From: Candidatus Levybacteria bacterium RIFCSPHIGHO2_01_FULL_36_15
GTDB lineage: Bacteria; Patescibacteriota; Microgenomatia; Levybacterales; GWA1-39-11
Direction of reading: 5' to 3'
DNA: 32,012 nt
NCBI GenBank assembly: GCA_001782015.1
Contig: MFNJ01000013.1
Span: 1-32,012, forward strand
Positions 7,544-16,084 of this stretch are shown piece by piece. Within the stretch, counting starts at the first letter, position 1. Every line of letters begins with the position of its first letter. Under the pieces are notes generated by a model. The model ran no database searches, was not told the DNA's origin, and saw only the letters and a program-made list of their open reading frames with translations. A program made the translations under genes and the position numbers.

Positions 7544-8839
7544 GTGTGGAGGCATGTGGATCGCGCATGGATCGGGAGACGCGGAGACGGCATGGTGGTT
7601 GATAAAGACTCAAAAATCAGTGTGCCGCCAGATGACCTCAAGTATACACTGAAAAGAGTCTGGCTTACAAAAGAAGAAGAAAACGGATACTATAACGGAT
7701 TTGCCAATGAAGGAATATGGCCTTTATACCATACCGCTCATACAAAACCTATATTCAGAAAAGAAAACTGGGAAGATTATAAAAAAGTAAATGGAAAATT
7801 TGCGGAAGTTATACTTTCTGAAATTAAAGGTATTTATAAACCCATAATCTTTATACAGGACTACCATTTTGCGCTTCTTCCCCGCATGATCAAAAACGCA
7901 AGACCAGATGCAACAATTGCAATATTCTGGCATATACCGTGGCCAAGTTCAGAATCTTTCAGAATATGTCCATGGCGTAAAGAATTATTAGATGGAATGC
8001 TGGGCGCGGATCTTATTGCATTCCATACACAACTTCACTGCAATAATTTTATTGACACGGTTGGAAAAGAGCTTGAAGCCTTAATTAATCTTGAGCAATT
8101 TGCTATACAAAAGGGGAATCACTTATCTTTTGTAAAACCCTTTCCGATCAGCGTTCCAACTGATGGAGCAGGAAAAGACGGGTTTAATGATACCGATAAG
8201 CAGGAATTGCTGAAAAAACTTGGTATTAAAACTGAATACATAGGTGTAGGAATAGATAGACTTGACTACACTAAAGGAATTCCGGTGCGCTTAAGGGCAA
8301 TAGAATATTTTCTTAAAACCAATCCCGCATTCTGCGAACATTTTACTTTTGTACAGGTTGCGCCTTCCAGCCGTGGCATGATCCCCCAATATCAGCTGTT
8401 CGCCCAGCAGGTGCAGGGAGAGATAGATAGAATAAATACAAAGTTTAGTAAAGGAGACTGGAAACCGATAATTTTTCTTAAAAAACACCATTCACATGAA
8501 GAAATTAACAAATTCTACAAAATCGCAAACATATGCCTTGTTACATCGCTTCATGACGGAATGAACCTTGTTTCAAAGGAATTCATTTGGGCACGGAATG
8601 ATGAAAAAGGGGTACTTATTTTAAGCCAGTTTGCAGGCACATCAAGAGAGCTAAAAGACACTCTAATAGTAAATCCTTATAATACTGAAGAGGTTGCAGA
8701 AAATATCCACAAGGCACTTAGCATGATGCAGTCCGAACAGACAAAGAGAATGAAAAGATTACGTGAGGTAGTAAATAACTATAATGTTTACAGGTGGTCA
8801 GCAGAATTATTAAAAACCATGGTAAATCTTGAGCCTTGA
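7544..8839 (+). CDS. otsA: Trehalose-6-phosphate synthase catalytic fragment (GT20)
   Basis: The open frame begins at a GTG and true homology starts around VVDKDSKISVPPDD; the first 16 codons are out-of-frame sequence. Recognised GT20 motifs, numbered in this fragment, are QDYHF (D106), FWHIPWP (H130), the phosphate- and nucleotide-binding DRLDYTKG (R239, K244), and HDGMNLVSKEF (D338, E346). The N-terminal VSNREP loop that contacts glucose-6-phosphate lies upstream in another frame, so this fragment alone should be inactive. There is no trehalose-6-phosphate phosphatase domain at the C-terminus and no otsB gene beside it. Confidence 0.75.
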   Translation: MWRHVDRAWIGRRGDGMVVDKDSKISVPPDDLKYTLKRVWLTKEEENGYYNGFANEGIWPLYHTAHTKPIFRKENWEDYKKVNGKFAEVILSEIKGIYKPIIFIQDYHFALLPRMIKNARPDATIAIFWHIPWPSSESFRICPWRKELLDGMLGADLIAFHTQLHCNNFIDTVGKELEALINLEQFAIQKGNHLSFVKPFPISVPTDGAGKDGFNDTDKQELLKKLGIKTEYIGVGIDRLDYTKGIPVRLRAIEYFLKTNPAFCEHFTFVQVAPSSRGMIPQYQLFAQQVQGEIDRINTKFSKGDWKPIIFLKKHHSHEEINKFYKIANICLVTSLHDGMNLVSKEFIWARNDEKGVLILSQFAGTSRELKDTLIVNPYNTEEVAENIHKALSMMQSEQTKRMKRLREVVNNYNVYRWSAELLKTMVNLEP

Positions 8840-8920
8840 AAACTTCATTTTCTTAAAATCCGCATCCCTTTAAATTATATTGAAAAAATTAAAGATATAT
8901 CAAATTTAGAAGAAGTTAAA

Positions 8921-10147
8921 TCAAGGCTTCGATTTGATCGGAGTTAAAAATATTGAATTTAACTGTTCTTTCTGCTCTTTGGGTTTTTCAGCCATAGGAA
9001 AACTGACATAAAAAGTTGAACCCTTTTTAAATCTGGATCTAAACCAAATTTCACCTTTGTTTAACTTTGTAAGTGTCTTTGCTATATATAAGCCCAATCC
9101 CAAACCTTGCCCCCCATGTTGCCCTTGATAGAAAGGATCAAAAATTTTGTTCTGCAGTTTTTTCTCTATTCCAATACCCTGGTCTTTCACCGTAACGGTA
9201 TAATGCTTTTTCTTTTTGTTTAGACCCACAGTTATTTTGCTTTGAGAAGAAGAATATCTTGCGGCGTTAGTAAGAAGATTTGTAAAGATTCTTTCAACAG
9301 ACAAATGATCCGCATAAATTATCGCGTTTTTAACGTATAAAATAAAAACGTATTTATGGTCGGGATAAACCCCACGCATCACTTTTATCCGCTCGCGAAC
9401 CAAGGGAACCAGATTTAAGAGTTCGGGTTTAATTTGCAATTTATTGCGCTGAGTTCTGGAAAAATCAAGCAGGTCATTAATCATATTCAACAATTTATCA
9501 GTTTCCTCGTTTATAGCTTTTGCCGAATCCTGAAGTTTACTTATATCTATTTTTTCTTTGCCTTTATACTTTTTATCAATAAGCTGAGAGTACAGTTTTA
9601 TAGTAGTCAGAGGGACTTTTAGTTCATGTGCGGTAACTGAGGTAAATTGATCACGCGCGCGAACCAGCAATTCCAGTTCTTCTTTTTGTTTTAGGATTTT
9701 CTGCTGAAAATTGCGGATTATGGAACCGATCAACAAGCTTAATCCTAAACCAGCCAGAGTTAAAGCTACGACTTGATTAAAAGAAGAGGAATAGAAATTG
9801 TATTTTGGTATAAGAATATAATAAACAATCAGAAAAAAAGACAAAACGGCTGTAAGGGCAGCAGTTCTGACTTTGAATATAATTGCCAGTACAAGAATAT
9901 AAAATAAATAAGGAAAAACAGGATCGGGAAGATTGACAAGCTTTGCATTAAAAATCCTATAAAGCAAAGTCATAGCCGCAAGAGTTATTAAAGAAAGAAT
10001 ATAAAGACGTACAAAGTTACCTTTGTACTTAAGCCTTGGAGGGATGAAGCAGCGAACCCAGGCAATCTTACTGGTAAACGTAAAAAAAAATAGGGCAATC
10101 AATACAACCAGGATCAGCAAAATAAACGCATCCCCCAAACCTGTCAT
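8921..10147 (-). CDS. Orphan membrane sensor histidine kinase
   Basis: This 408-residue protein has about five hydrophobic segments in its first 145 residues, with little outside the membrane. The central four (about 46-140) resemble the DUF4118/KdpD-type membrane block. A helical linker leads to the H-box (FTSVTAHELKVPL, phospho-acceptor H174). The ATP-binding domain follows, with N-box LLTNAARYSS (N294), G1 DQGIGI (D322), the F-box IFDPFY, and G2 GGQGLGLGL (345-353). All catalytic motifs are present, so it should autophosphorylate. No response regulator is adjacent. It could work with the OmpR-type regulator at 15307 or with one elsewhere. The signal is unknown, but the compact membrane block suggests sensing at or in the bilayer. 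Confidence 0.9.
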   Translation of the reverse strand: MTGLGDAFILLILVVLIALFFFTFTSKIAWVRCFIPPRLKYKGNFVRLYILSLITLAAMTLLYRIFNAKLVNLPDPVFPYLFYILVLAIIFKVRTAALTAVLSFFLIVYYILIPKYNFYSSSFNQVVALTLAGLGLSLLIGSIIRNFQQKILKQKEELELLVRARDQFTSVTAHELKVPLTTIKLYSQLIDKKYKGKEKIDISKLQDSAKAINEETDKLLNMINDLLDFSRTQRNKLQIKPELLNLVPLVRERIKVMRGVYPDHKYVFILYVKNAIIYADHLSVERIFTNLLTNAARYSSSQSKITVGLNKKKKHYTVTVKDQGIGIEKKLQNKIFDPFYQGQHGGQGLGLGLYIAKTLTKLNKGEIWFRSRFKKGSTFYVSFPMAEKPKEQKEQLNSIFLTPIKSKP

Positions 10148-10257
10148 AACTTTAATACATCAAAAAATATAATTGCCTAAAGATTCTCTCAGATTTTATC
10201 ATGCAAGAAATTATTTGCAAGCACTAATCCAAGTATTTATTTCTTCTAAGAAGAGCT

Positions 10258-10671
10258 TCATTTTTTTGTATTAATGTTATTTTTTTGGAGCGAATTAAGC
10301 TGTACATTTTGCGCGGTGACACTTCCATTAGAATTCTGTGTACCAAATACTTGAATCTGCTCCCCGCTCTTTACATCACTTGCTGAAGCAGCACTTGACT
10401 TATAATATGTTGTACCTGTGGAAAGAATAACTAGTTTTGTGCTTCCATCAGCAAGTTTTACCGTAAGAGAATTGTTGTCTTTATCTAAAACTTCTCCTCT
10501 TACCGGCCTAAAATTCTGGTTATTCTGTCCTTGGACCTGACCGAATCTTCTGGCAAGATTTGATTGGCCACCAAAAGACAAAACTTGACTCTTCTGATAA
10601 ACTGTTCCGCCGTAAAAAGCAACTGCAGCTACCACTATTATCACAATAACTAGTAATATTTTATTATTCAT
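10258..10671 (-). CDS. Membrane-anchored DUF5666-like protein
   Basis: This 137-residue protein has an N-terminal membrane anchor or signal (about residues 4-23), then a Gln/Asn-rich linker. A small beta-domain follows: RGEVLDKDNNSLTVKLADG, a threonine/serine strand, SDVKSGEQIQVFG, then GSVTAQNVQL. This order (G-V followed by a hydrophobic strand, 'Lx-G-x-V' turns, and a closing A-x-x-V strand) is typical of DUF5666/OB-like exported domains. It is preceded by a very strong Shine-Dalgarno sequence (GGGAGGTGA), unlike most genes here. It lies 100 bases after the MacB-like permease, in the same direction, with a palindrome in the gap. Its role is unknown; an extracytoplasmic accessory role is possible. 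Confidence 0.7.
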   Translation of the reverse strand: MNNKILLVIVIIVVAAVAFYGGTVYQKSQVLSFGGQSNLARRFGQVQGQNNQNFRPVRGEVLDKDNNSLTVKLADGSTKLVILSTGTTYYKSSAASASDVKSGEQIQVFGTQNSNGSVTAQNVQLNSLQKNNINTKK

Positions 10672-10695
10672 TTTTTACTCACCTCCCTTCGAAAT

Positions 10696-10709
10696 ATACT
10701 GTGTAGTAT
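10696..10709. promoter_or_regulatory. Palindrome upstream of the DUF5666-like gene
   Basis: ATACT-GTGT-AGTAT, a perfect 5-bp inverted repeat with 4-base loop, 25-38 bases before the ATG at 10671 and overlapping the likely promoter zone. It could be an operator. No matching copy was noticed elsewhere. Confidence 0.3.
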
Positions 10710-10771
10710 GTCTCTTCACCCTCCGAAGTTTTAACGAAAGCAGGTTCCACCTAAACTTTGTATTTTTACTT

Positions 10772-11995
10772 TTATTCATATCGTAAGGCTTCAATCGGCG
10801 ATAAGTTTGCTGCGCGACGGGCGGGATACCATCCAAACAAAATACCTATTCCCCCTGACACCACAATTGCAAGTAAAATTGAAGACCAGGATAAAACAAA
10901 TGGCATATTAATTAAAGAAGATATAACAAAAGATATAACTGTCCCCAGTATCATACCAAATACTCCGCCCGCAAAAGTAAGTATAATGGCCTCAACTAAA
11001 AACTGTGTGACAATTGTATGTTTTTTTGCACCCAAGGCCTTCCTAAGACCAATCTCCCGTGTTCTTTCAGTTACGGTAACAAGCATTATGTTCATTATTC
11101 CGATACCTCCTACCAAAAGAGATATAGCCGCAATACCTGACAAAAGTGCAGTAAAAGTTCCCGTTATCTGGGAAGCTGCTCCCAAAATATCTGCTTGGGA
11201 AAGAATGCTAAAATCGGCCCTGCTTGGATCTGACAGTTTATGGCGAGCCAGTAAAAAATATCCAACCTGATTCTGTGCTTTTGTCATGACTTCCGCTGAT
11301 TTTGCTTCAATAGAAATATTACTTAGATAATCTACTCCAAACAGCATCTTTTGGGCTGTTGCAAGAGGAACAAAAACTATATCATCCTGATTCTGAAAAC
11401 CGCTTCCTCCTTTTGATTGTGTCATGCCTATTATTCTAAAAGAAATTTTATTTATTCTTATATTTTTTCCGATCACATCAGCTCCCTCTCCGAATAAATC
11501 CGAGACAACCTGAGGTCCCAGAACCGCAACTTTAGAAAGTCCAATATTGTCATTTTCAGAAATAAAAGAACCGCTATTCATGACAATATTTCTTACCTTT
11601 TGATAAGCTGATGTTATACCAAGAATTTGTGTGTTTGAGTTATTGTTACCTGTTGCAACCTGCGCCCGGCGGGACAGTTCCGGTGAAACGTTTTCAACCT
11701 CTGTAATTTGGGTAGATGCTACGATTGCTTTTGCGTCTTCATAAGTAAGAGTTGTTGTACTTCCAACCGCAGTTCTGATACCGTTTGATGACTGCGATCC
11801 AGGCATAACGGTTAACAAATTCGACCCTAGGGACTGGATCTGTGACTCAACTGACTGCTGGCCTGACTGACCTAAAGAAACAAGTGCTATAACTGAACCT
11901 ATACCAATAATAATTCCAAGCGTTGCCAAAGACGTTCTGAGTTTGTTAAGCGTTAATGCCTCCAAGGCAGATGATAAAAGTTCGGCAAAATCCAT
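10772..11995 (-). CDS. MacB-like ABC transporter permease (FtsX family)
   Basis: This 407-residue membrane protein has the MacB permease layout. A first helix (about 18-41, TLGIIIGIGSVIALVSLG) comes after the LRTSLAT entry. A large extracytoplasmic domain spans about residues 45-280. Three closing helices contain the FtsX-family pattern: SLLVGGIGIMNIMLVTVTER, then TREIGLRKALGA, and a C-terminus GWYPARRAANLSPIEALRYE. In MacB-type pumps this subunit moves in response to the ATPase rather than forming a classical channel, and works with a MacA adaptor. ATPase and adaptor are encoded just upstream in the right order. Such systems export macrolides, peptides or lipoproteins; the substrate here is unknown. 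Confidence 0.92.
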   Translation of the reverse strand: MDFAELLSSALEALTLNKLRTSLATLGIIIGIGSVIALVSLGQSGQQSVESQIQSLGSNLLTVMPGSQSSNGIRTAVGSTTTLTYEDAKAIVASTQITEVENVSPELSRRAQVATGNNNSNTQILGITSAYQKVRNIVMNSGSFISENDNIGLSKVAVLGPQVVSDLFGEGADVIGKNIRINKISFRIIGMTQSKGGSGFQNQDDIVFVPLATAQKMLFGVDYLSNISIEAKSAEVMTKAQNQVGYFLLARHKLSDPSRADFSILSQADILGAASQITGTFTALLSGIAAISLLVGGIGIMNIMLVTVTERTREIGLRKALGAKKHTIVTQFLVEAIILTFAGGVFGMILGTVISFVISSLINMPFVLSWSSILLAIVVSGGIGILFGWYPARRAANLSPIEALRYE

Positions 11996-12117
11996 ATATT
12001 AAAAATTTCTAATATCTAATTTTTAATTACTAATCAATTTGTAAATCTTTATTTTTTTACATTTAATTATTTTGTCATTTGAGCTTATTTAATAATTAGA
12101 TTAATTGTAATTAGTCA
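11996..12117. other. AT-rich gap inside the efflux operon with imperfect inverted repeat
   Basis: The 122-base gap between ATPase and permease genes is almost pure A/T. CTAATT-type segments near 12016 and 12095-12113 are imperfectly complementary and could fold. It may slow transcription or hold a weak promoter. No gene is seen. Confidence 0.3.
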
Positions 12118-12819
12118 TTAACTTTTCGCCCTCCTGTATTTATGTCCATTCAGCTTGTCATCAATTAATTTACCGTCTTTTATTGTTATAACCCGCTTCG
12201 CGTGTTGCGCGATATCCGGCTCATGAGTAATCATCACAATCGTATGTCCCTGATCATTAAGATTCTTGAAAATCTGCATAATTTCTTTTCCCTGGACAGA
12301 AGCAAGATTTCCCGTGGGTTCATCCGCAAGAAGTATTGCGGGATTCATTGCAAGAGAGCGCGCTATGGCAACTCTTTGCATCTGTCCTCCTGAAAGCTGG
12401 CTGGAAGTATGATCGAATCTATCCCCAAGACCTACCATCTGCAAATATTTTTTTGCCCTGACTTCTCTTTCCTCATAGGCAATACCGGCATATACCATAG
12501 GCAGCATAACATTTTTCAAAGCGCTTCGGCGAGGCAATAAATTAAATGACTGGAAAACAAAACCTATTTTTCTGTTTCTGATTTCAGCAAGCGCGTCATC
12601 TGAAAGTTCTCCCACATTTTGATCATCAAGAACATACTTTCCGCTTGTTGGAATATCAAGCGCTCCAATAATATGCATAAGCGTTGATTTTCCGGAACCT
12701 GAAGGACCCATGATTGCAACAAACTCCCCTTTTTTTACGTCAAATGAAACGTTGGATAGCGCAATAGTTTCCGTGTCTCCCGCTGTATAAATTTTTGTAA
12801 TTTTTGAAAGGCGAATCAT
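12118..12819 (-). CDS. MacB/LolD-like ABC transporter ATPase
   Basis: This 233-residue protein is a complete ABC ATPase. It has Walker [10 protein letters not shown] (38-46), Q-loop at Q90 ([17 protein letters not shown]), signature [15 protein letters not shown] (142 on), Walker [12 protein letters not shown] (162 on), and H-loop ITHEPDIA near the C-terminus. The length, the NLLPRRS segment and the DEPTGNL ending place it in the MacB/LolD/FtsE group, which powers FtsX-family permeases. It lies between the adaptor gene (22 bases upstream) and the permease gene, as in macAB operons. Its role is to hydrolyse ATP at the inner face of the membrane to drive the pump. Confidence 0.94.
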   Translation of the reverse strand: MIRLSKITKIYTAGDTETIALSNVSFDVKKGEFVAIMGPSGSGKSTLMHIIGALDIPTSGKYVLDDQNVGELSDDALAEIRNRKIGFVFQSFNLLPRRSALKNVMLPMVYAGIAYEEREVRAKKYLQMVGLGDRFDHTSSQLSGGQMQRVAIARSLAMNPAILLADEPTGNLASVQGKEIMQIFKNLNDQGHTIVMITHEPDIAQHAKRVITIKDGKLIDDKLNGHKYRRAKS

Positions 12820-12841
12820 AATTCATACATAATTTTTTAAA

Positions 12842-14194
12842 TTATCTGCCTGTTGTGCTTCGTACAGCACCACTACCTCCGAATCCACCCACTCTCAGAC
12901 CTCCACTAAAAGGTGAGGAACTTGAAGAACGCGTTTCTGATGTTGAAACAAAACCTATAACTACTACTTCTTCTTCAGAAATTCCCGAAAGAATTTCAGT
13001 TTGTGTATCGGAACTATCCCCTATTTCAATGGGAACATTGACTATCTGGCCGTTTTCCAGTGTTCGAACCGTTGCCTGTCCTCCGGTCGTTTGAACAGCA
13101 CCGGACGGAACAAGCAAGGCATCATTTTTAATCTTTATAATAATATTGGCAGTTGCGCTCATGTTGGGCAATATTGAATCGTTGGGCGTATCAAGTACGA
13201 TATTTGCAGGATATGTGGTAACGCCGCTTGAAACTGTTCCGGTTGTGTTAATACCTACAACTTTACCTGTGAAGGTTTTATTTGTCAGCGCATCAAATGT
13301 TATAGTTGCTTTTTGCCCGGCTTTTACTTTTGTAACATCAATTTCCGAAAGACTAATTGTTATAACCGGATTTCCTTCTGTTTTTATTGACGCAATAAAT
13401 TGTGAAGAGCTGGAATTGGACGTGCTGCTTGTACTGGTGGTAGCTGAAGTTGCCAAACTTCCAATCTGCATTCCCGGAGCGATTATCAAATCACTAATCG
13501 TTCCGGCACTTGGAGCACTTATTATTGAGGACGCGGCCTGGTAATTAAGCCAAGCGTTATTTAATGCAATCTGATTTTGGGCAATTACTCCCTGCTGGTT
13601 TTTATATCCAGCTTCTGCTGCCAACCAATCGTCCTGAGAGATTGTAAATTGTGGAAGCGTACGATTTGCATTATTAGCAGAACCATCAGGATTTTGAAAA
13701 GAAGAATTTTGTGCTATGTTTATATATGTACTCCACTTTGAATACATAGCAGACTGAAGACTATAAAGTTGAGCATTTGCAGAATTAAGCGATGATTGTG
13801 CAGATAAATATGATGAGTATGCTTGCGACTGCCTTTGCTGCCCGGACTGATCAAGCGACACAACTGCTATTTCATCTCCGGCGGAAACCGTATCTCCATT
13901 TTTAACATCAACCTCACTTATTACACCGCTTGCGGAAGTTATTACGCTTGCTCTGTTGGAAACCGCAACCTGCCCTGACTCGCTGACTGATACGATAAGC
14001 GTTCCTTTTTCTACTTTTGCAGTCTGGTACTGCGCCGATTGTTTTTTGGCTCCAAACATTCTCCATCCAATAAATATTAGAACAAGAAGAATAATTACAA
14101 CAGCAATTTTCCTGCCGCGGCTTTTAAATAAAATCCTTTTGACTTTTGTTACAATATTTGTCTTTTCTTTTGTAATTTTTCGATCGTTCTGCAT
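12842..14194 (-). CDS. MacA/HlyD-like efflux adaptor protein
   Basis: This 450-residue protein has a basic cytoplasmic tail, one membrane helix at about 29-47 and a long outer part. Family landmarks are a lipoyl-type first half (SGVISEVDVKNGDTVSAGDEIAVV), a Gln/Ser/Ala-rich helical hairpin (about 115-215), the second lipoyl half (SAPSAGTISDLIIAPG), a beta-barrel domain (KAGQKATITFDALTNKTFTG), and a membrane-proximal domain near LVPSGAVQTTGGQATV. The tail is Ser/Gly-rich and looks disordered. In a one-membrane cell such an adaptor would work with the MacB-like pair without an outer-membrane channel. It lies 60 bases after the kinase gene, so sensing and efflux are probably one operon. Confidence 0.9.
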   Translation of the reverse strand: MQNDRKITKEKTNIVTKVKRILFKSRGRKIAVVIILLVLIFIGWRMFGAKKQSAQYQTAKVEKGTLIVSVSESGQVAVSNRASVITSASGVISEVDVKNGDTVSAGDEIAVVSLDQSGQQRQSQAYSSYLSAQSSLNSANAQLYSLQSAMYSKWSTYINIAQNSSFQNPDGSANNANRTLPQFTISQDDWLAAEAGYKNQQGVIAQNQIALNNAWLNYQAASSIISAPSAGTISDLIIAPGMQIGSLATSATTSTSSTSNSSSSQFIASIKTEGNPVITISLSEIDVTKVKAGQKATITFDALTNKTFTGKVVGINTTGTVSSGVTTYPANIVLDTPNDSILPNMSATANIIIKIKNDALLVPSGAVQTTGGQATVRTLENGQIVNVPIEIGDSSDTQTEILSGISEEEVVVIGFVSTSETRSSSSSPFSGGLRVGGFGGSGAVRSTTGR

Positions 14195-14254
14195 AACAAC
14201 TACTTTTTAAAACTAACATTTAAATCTGAAAAGATGCTGAATAATTTTACAGAT

Positions 14255-15274
14255 TTAATCATTTTTAACGCGTGGCAGATGAACAGTAAATGTTGATCCT
14301 TTTCCAATCTCGCTCTTCACTGAAATTGTCCCTTTATGATTATCAATAATTTTTTTTGCGATTGACAAACCCAGTCCATAACCTGAAATTTTTTGTTTTG
14401 TACGTGATATATCCGCCCGGTAAAATCTGTCAAAAATGTGCGGAATATCTTTATCTGCTATACCTATTCCCTGATCTGTAATATCCGCAACAACTGAGTT
14501 GTCAATAATCTTTGAAGTTATGTTAACTGTGCTTTTTTTCGGACTATATTTGATTGCGTTGTCAAGTAAAATAGTAAATAGTTGTACAAGACTGTCTTTA
14601 TCTCCAATAATTTTTACGTCATTAATTTCATCTCTAACATCAATTTTTTTCTTCTGGATAAGCGCATGTAATTTTCTTCTGACAATACGTATTACTTCAG
14701 TAAGCGTGATCTCTCTAAAAGTATTTGGGTTATTCGTTTTTTGATATTGAGCAAGCAGTATAAGATCATCAGATAAAACTTGTAAACTATTTACCTCTTC
14801 AAGATTGCTTTTTAAAAGCGTATCTGCTTCTTTTATATTATGCTTTTTCCCCCTCATATACACTTCTATTTCTGATCTAAGAGAAGTAAGAGGAGTTCTG
14901 AGTTCATGAGACGCGTCTGCCACAAACCGATTTTGTTCCTCAACCATGTCGCGGATAGGTTTAAGCGTTCTGCCTGCCAAAAAATATCCTGCCCCCCCAG
15001 AAACTATTAAAATACCAAGATTTATAAGCGCAAGTACCAGTCTAATCCTTTCTTTTGCTTCGTTAACAAGTTGCTCATCAGGAGGCGGACGGAAACTAAA
15101 GGGGGAAAAACTGCCAGGACGGGTATCTCTAAATATTCTAAATTGCTGCGCCCGCAGGCTCCTTTCCAACTCCAGTGTTGCACCTTTATAAATAACTGCA
15201 CTAAACAGCACGCTTATGGACATAATAATAAGAAGGTACCAGGCAGCAAGTTTTAGTCTAGCCGATTGAAACAT
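14255..15274 (-). CDS. Two-component sensor histidine kinase
   Basis: This protein has 339 residues from the ATG at 15274. I prefer this ATG to an in-frame TTG five codons earlier. Membrane helices at about 9-29 and 79-100 enclose a short outer loop of about 50 residues with a Phe/Pro-rich patch. The exit segment (AGRTLKPIRDMVEEQNRF) replaces a full HAMP domain. The H-box is FVADASHELRTPLTSL (H123). The ATPase domain has N-box TILLDNAIKYSP, G1 DQGIGI, F-box IFDRFYR and G2 GYGLGLSIAKKI. All catalytic motifs are intact. It follows the response-regulator gene by 32 bases and precedes the MacAB-like genes, so it most likely controls them through that regulator. Confidence 0.94.
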   Translation of the reverse strand: MFQSARLKLAAWYLLIIMSISVLFSAVIYKGATLELERSLRAQQFRIFRDTRPGSFSPFSFRPPPDEQLVNEAKERIRLVLALINLGILIVSGGAGYFLAGRTLKPIRDMVEEQNRFVADASHELRTPLTSLRSEIEVYMRGKKHNIKEADTLLKSNLEEVNSLQVLSDDLILLAQYQKTNNPNTFREITLTEVIRIVRRKLHALIQKKKIDVRDEINDVKIIGDKDSLVQLFTILLDNAIKYSPKKSTVNITSKIIDNSVVADITDQGIGIADKDIPHIFDRFYRADISRTKQKISGYGLGLSIAKKIIDNHKGTISVKSEIGKGSTFTVHLPRVKND

Positions 15275-15306
15275 GATAAAAAAATTCAAATTGAATTTTG
15301 ACTATA

Positions 15307-15978
15307 TTATCCTATTTTGTATCCAAATCCCCTAACCGTATGTATTAACGGCTTTTTATTTTTAAACGGTTTATCTATCTTATTTCTTAAAAGTTTCACA
15401 TAGACTTCAACCGTATTGGGGAGAACATTTGAATCATAATCCCATACATGGTTGATAATCTGGTCACGTGTTATAACTCTTTTTGCATGGCGGGTTAAAT
15501 ATTCAAGCAGAGAAAATTCTTTACTTGATAAAACAATTTGTTTTTCTCCCCGCTTTACTTCATAAGTAAGAGTGTCTAACGTTAAATCTCTTACGCTTAA
15601 AACCAATCCAACAGTATTTTTAGGTCTTCTGGTTAATGCCTTAATGCGTGCAAGAAGTTCTTCAAAAGCAAATGGTTTTGTTAAATAATCATCAGCTCCC
15701 GCATTTAATCCTTCCACCTTATCATTGATCTGCCCTTTTGCGGTAAGAAGCAAAACAGGAATGTGAATTTGTCTTTCACGCAATCGTTTACATATATCAA
15801 CACCATCTATTCCTGGCAGTAAACGATCCAGAACAATTACATCAAACTCTTCAACACTGGCAAGATCATATCCTTCTTCCCCATTATACGCGACATCAAC
15901 CGCAAACATTTCCTGCTCAAGGCCCTTTTTTATAGAATTTGCTATTTTATGTTCATCCTCAACAACAAGCACGCGCAT
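15307..15978 (-). CDS. OmpR-family response regulator
   Basis: This 223-residue protein has a receiver domain with the acidic pair E7/D8 (LVVEDEH), phospho-acceptor D51 (VIVLDRLLPGIDG), T79 (LLLTAKG) and K101 (YLTKPF). A winged-helix DNA-binding domain follows at about 125-222 (KEFSLLEYLTRHAKRVITRD, NTVEVYVKLLRNKI, HTVRGFGYKIG). This is the classic OmpR/PhoB layout; such proteins bind tandem direct repeats spaced about 10-11 bp. It is the first gene of the regulator-kinase-MacA-MacB set. Its promoter has an extended -10 box placed so that the transcript starts at the ATG, with a poor -35 and a CTTAC box upstream, hinting at autoregulation. Confidence 0.95.
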   Translation of the reverse strand: MRVLVVEDEHKIANSIKKGLEQEMFAVDVAYNGEEGYDLASVEEFDVIVLDRLLPGIDGVDICKRLRERQIHIPVLLLTAKGQINDKVEGLNAGADDYLTKPFAFEELLARIKALTRRPKNTVGLVLSVRDLTLDTLTYEVKRGEKQIVLSSKEFSLLEYLTRHAKRVITRDQIINHVWDYDSNVLPNTVEVYVKLLRNKIDKPFKNKKPLIHTVRGFGYKIG

Positions 15979-15986
15979 ACATCCGC

Positions 15987-16021
15987 ATTATACCAAAAGA
16001 ATTCTGAAAAAAAGCTGTAAG
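15987..16021 (-). promoter_or_regulatory. Promoter of the response-regulator operon with upstream CTTAC box
   Basis: Minus-strand TGGTATAAT (extended -10; TATAAT at 15992-15987), 9 bases before the ATG at 15978, gives a leaderless transcript. The -35 position (GCTTTT) is poor. CTTAC at 16021-16017 starts 29 bases upstream of the -10 box, nearly the same placement as the last CTTAC in front of the cupredoxin promoter (28 bases). Confidence 0.5.
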
Positions 16022-16084
16022 CAAGAATAACACTCCCGGAGTGGCATAAAGCTGACACATCGGAAATGGCACAACAATAAATCT

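Larger units (their letters stand above)
6594..8839 (+). pseudogene. otsA: Sensor-domain trehalose-6-phosphate synthase, broken by nonsense and frameshift
   Basis: Read as one gene this would encode about 748 residues: an N-terminal membrane sensor, a HAMP-like linker, and a GT20 trehalose-6-phosphate synthase domain (UDP- or ADP-glucose plus glucose-6-phosphate to trehalose-6-phosphate). Two lesions are seen. TAA at 7287-7289 interrupts the linker. The frame after it stays open and encodes the expected linker helix, SPWTAERLKEF, then VFLVSNREPY and ASGMATGIEPLMRACGG. Near 7587-7592, just after HGSGDAE, the frame shifts by -1 and continues as GMVVDKDS. Downstream the catalytic domain is intact to its normal end. 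Possible explanations are a decaying pseudogene, errors in the assembled sequence, or phase variation. I favour decay or assembly error, since neither lesion lies in a homopolymer or repeat that would slip easily. Confidence 0.75.
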
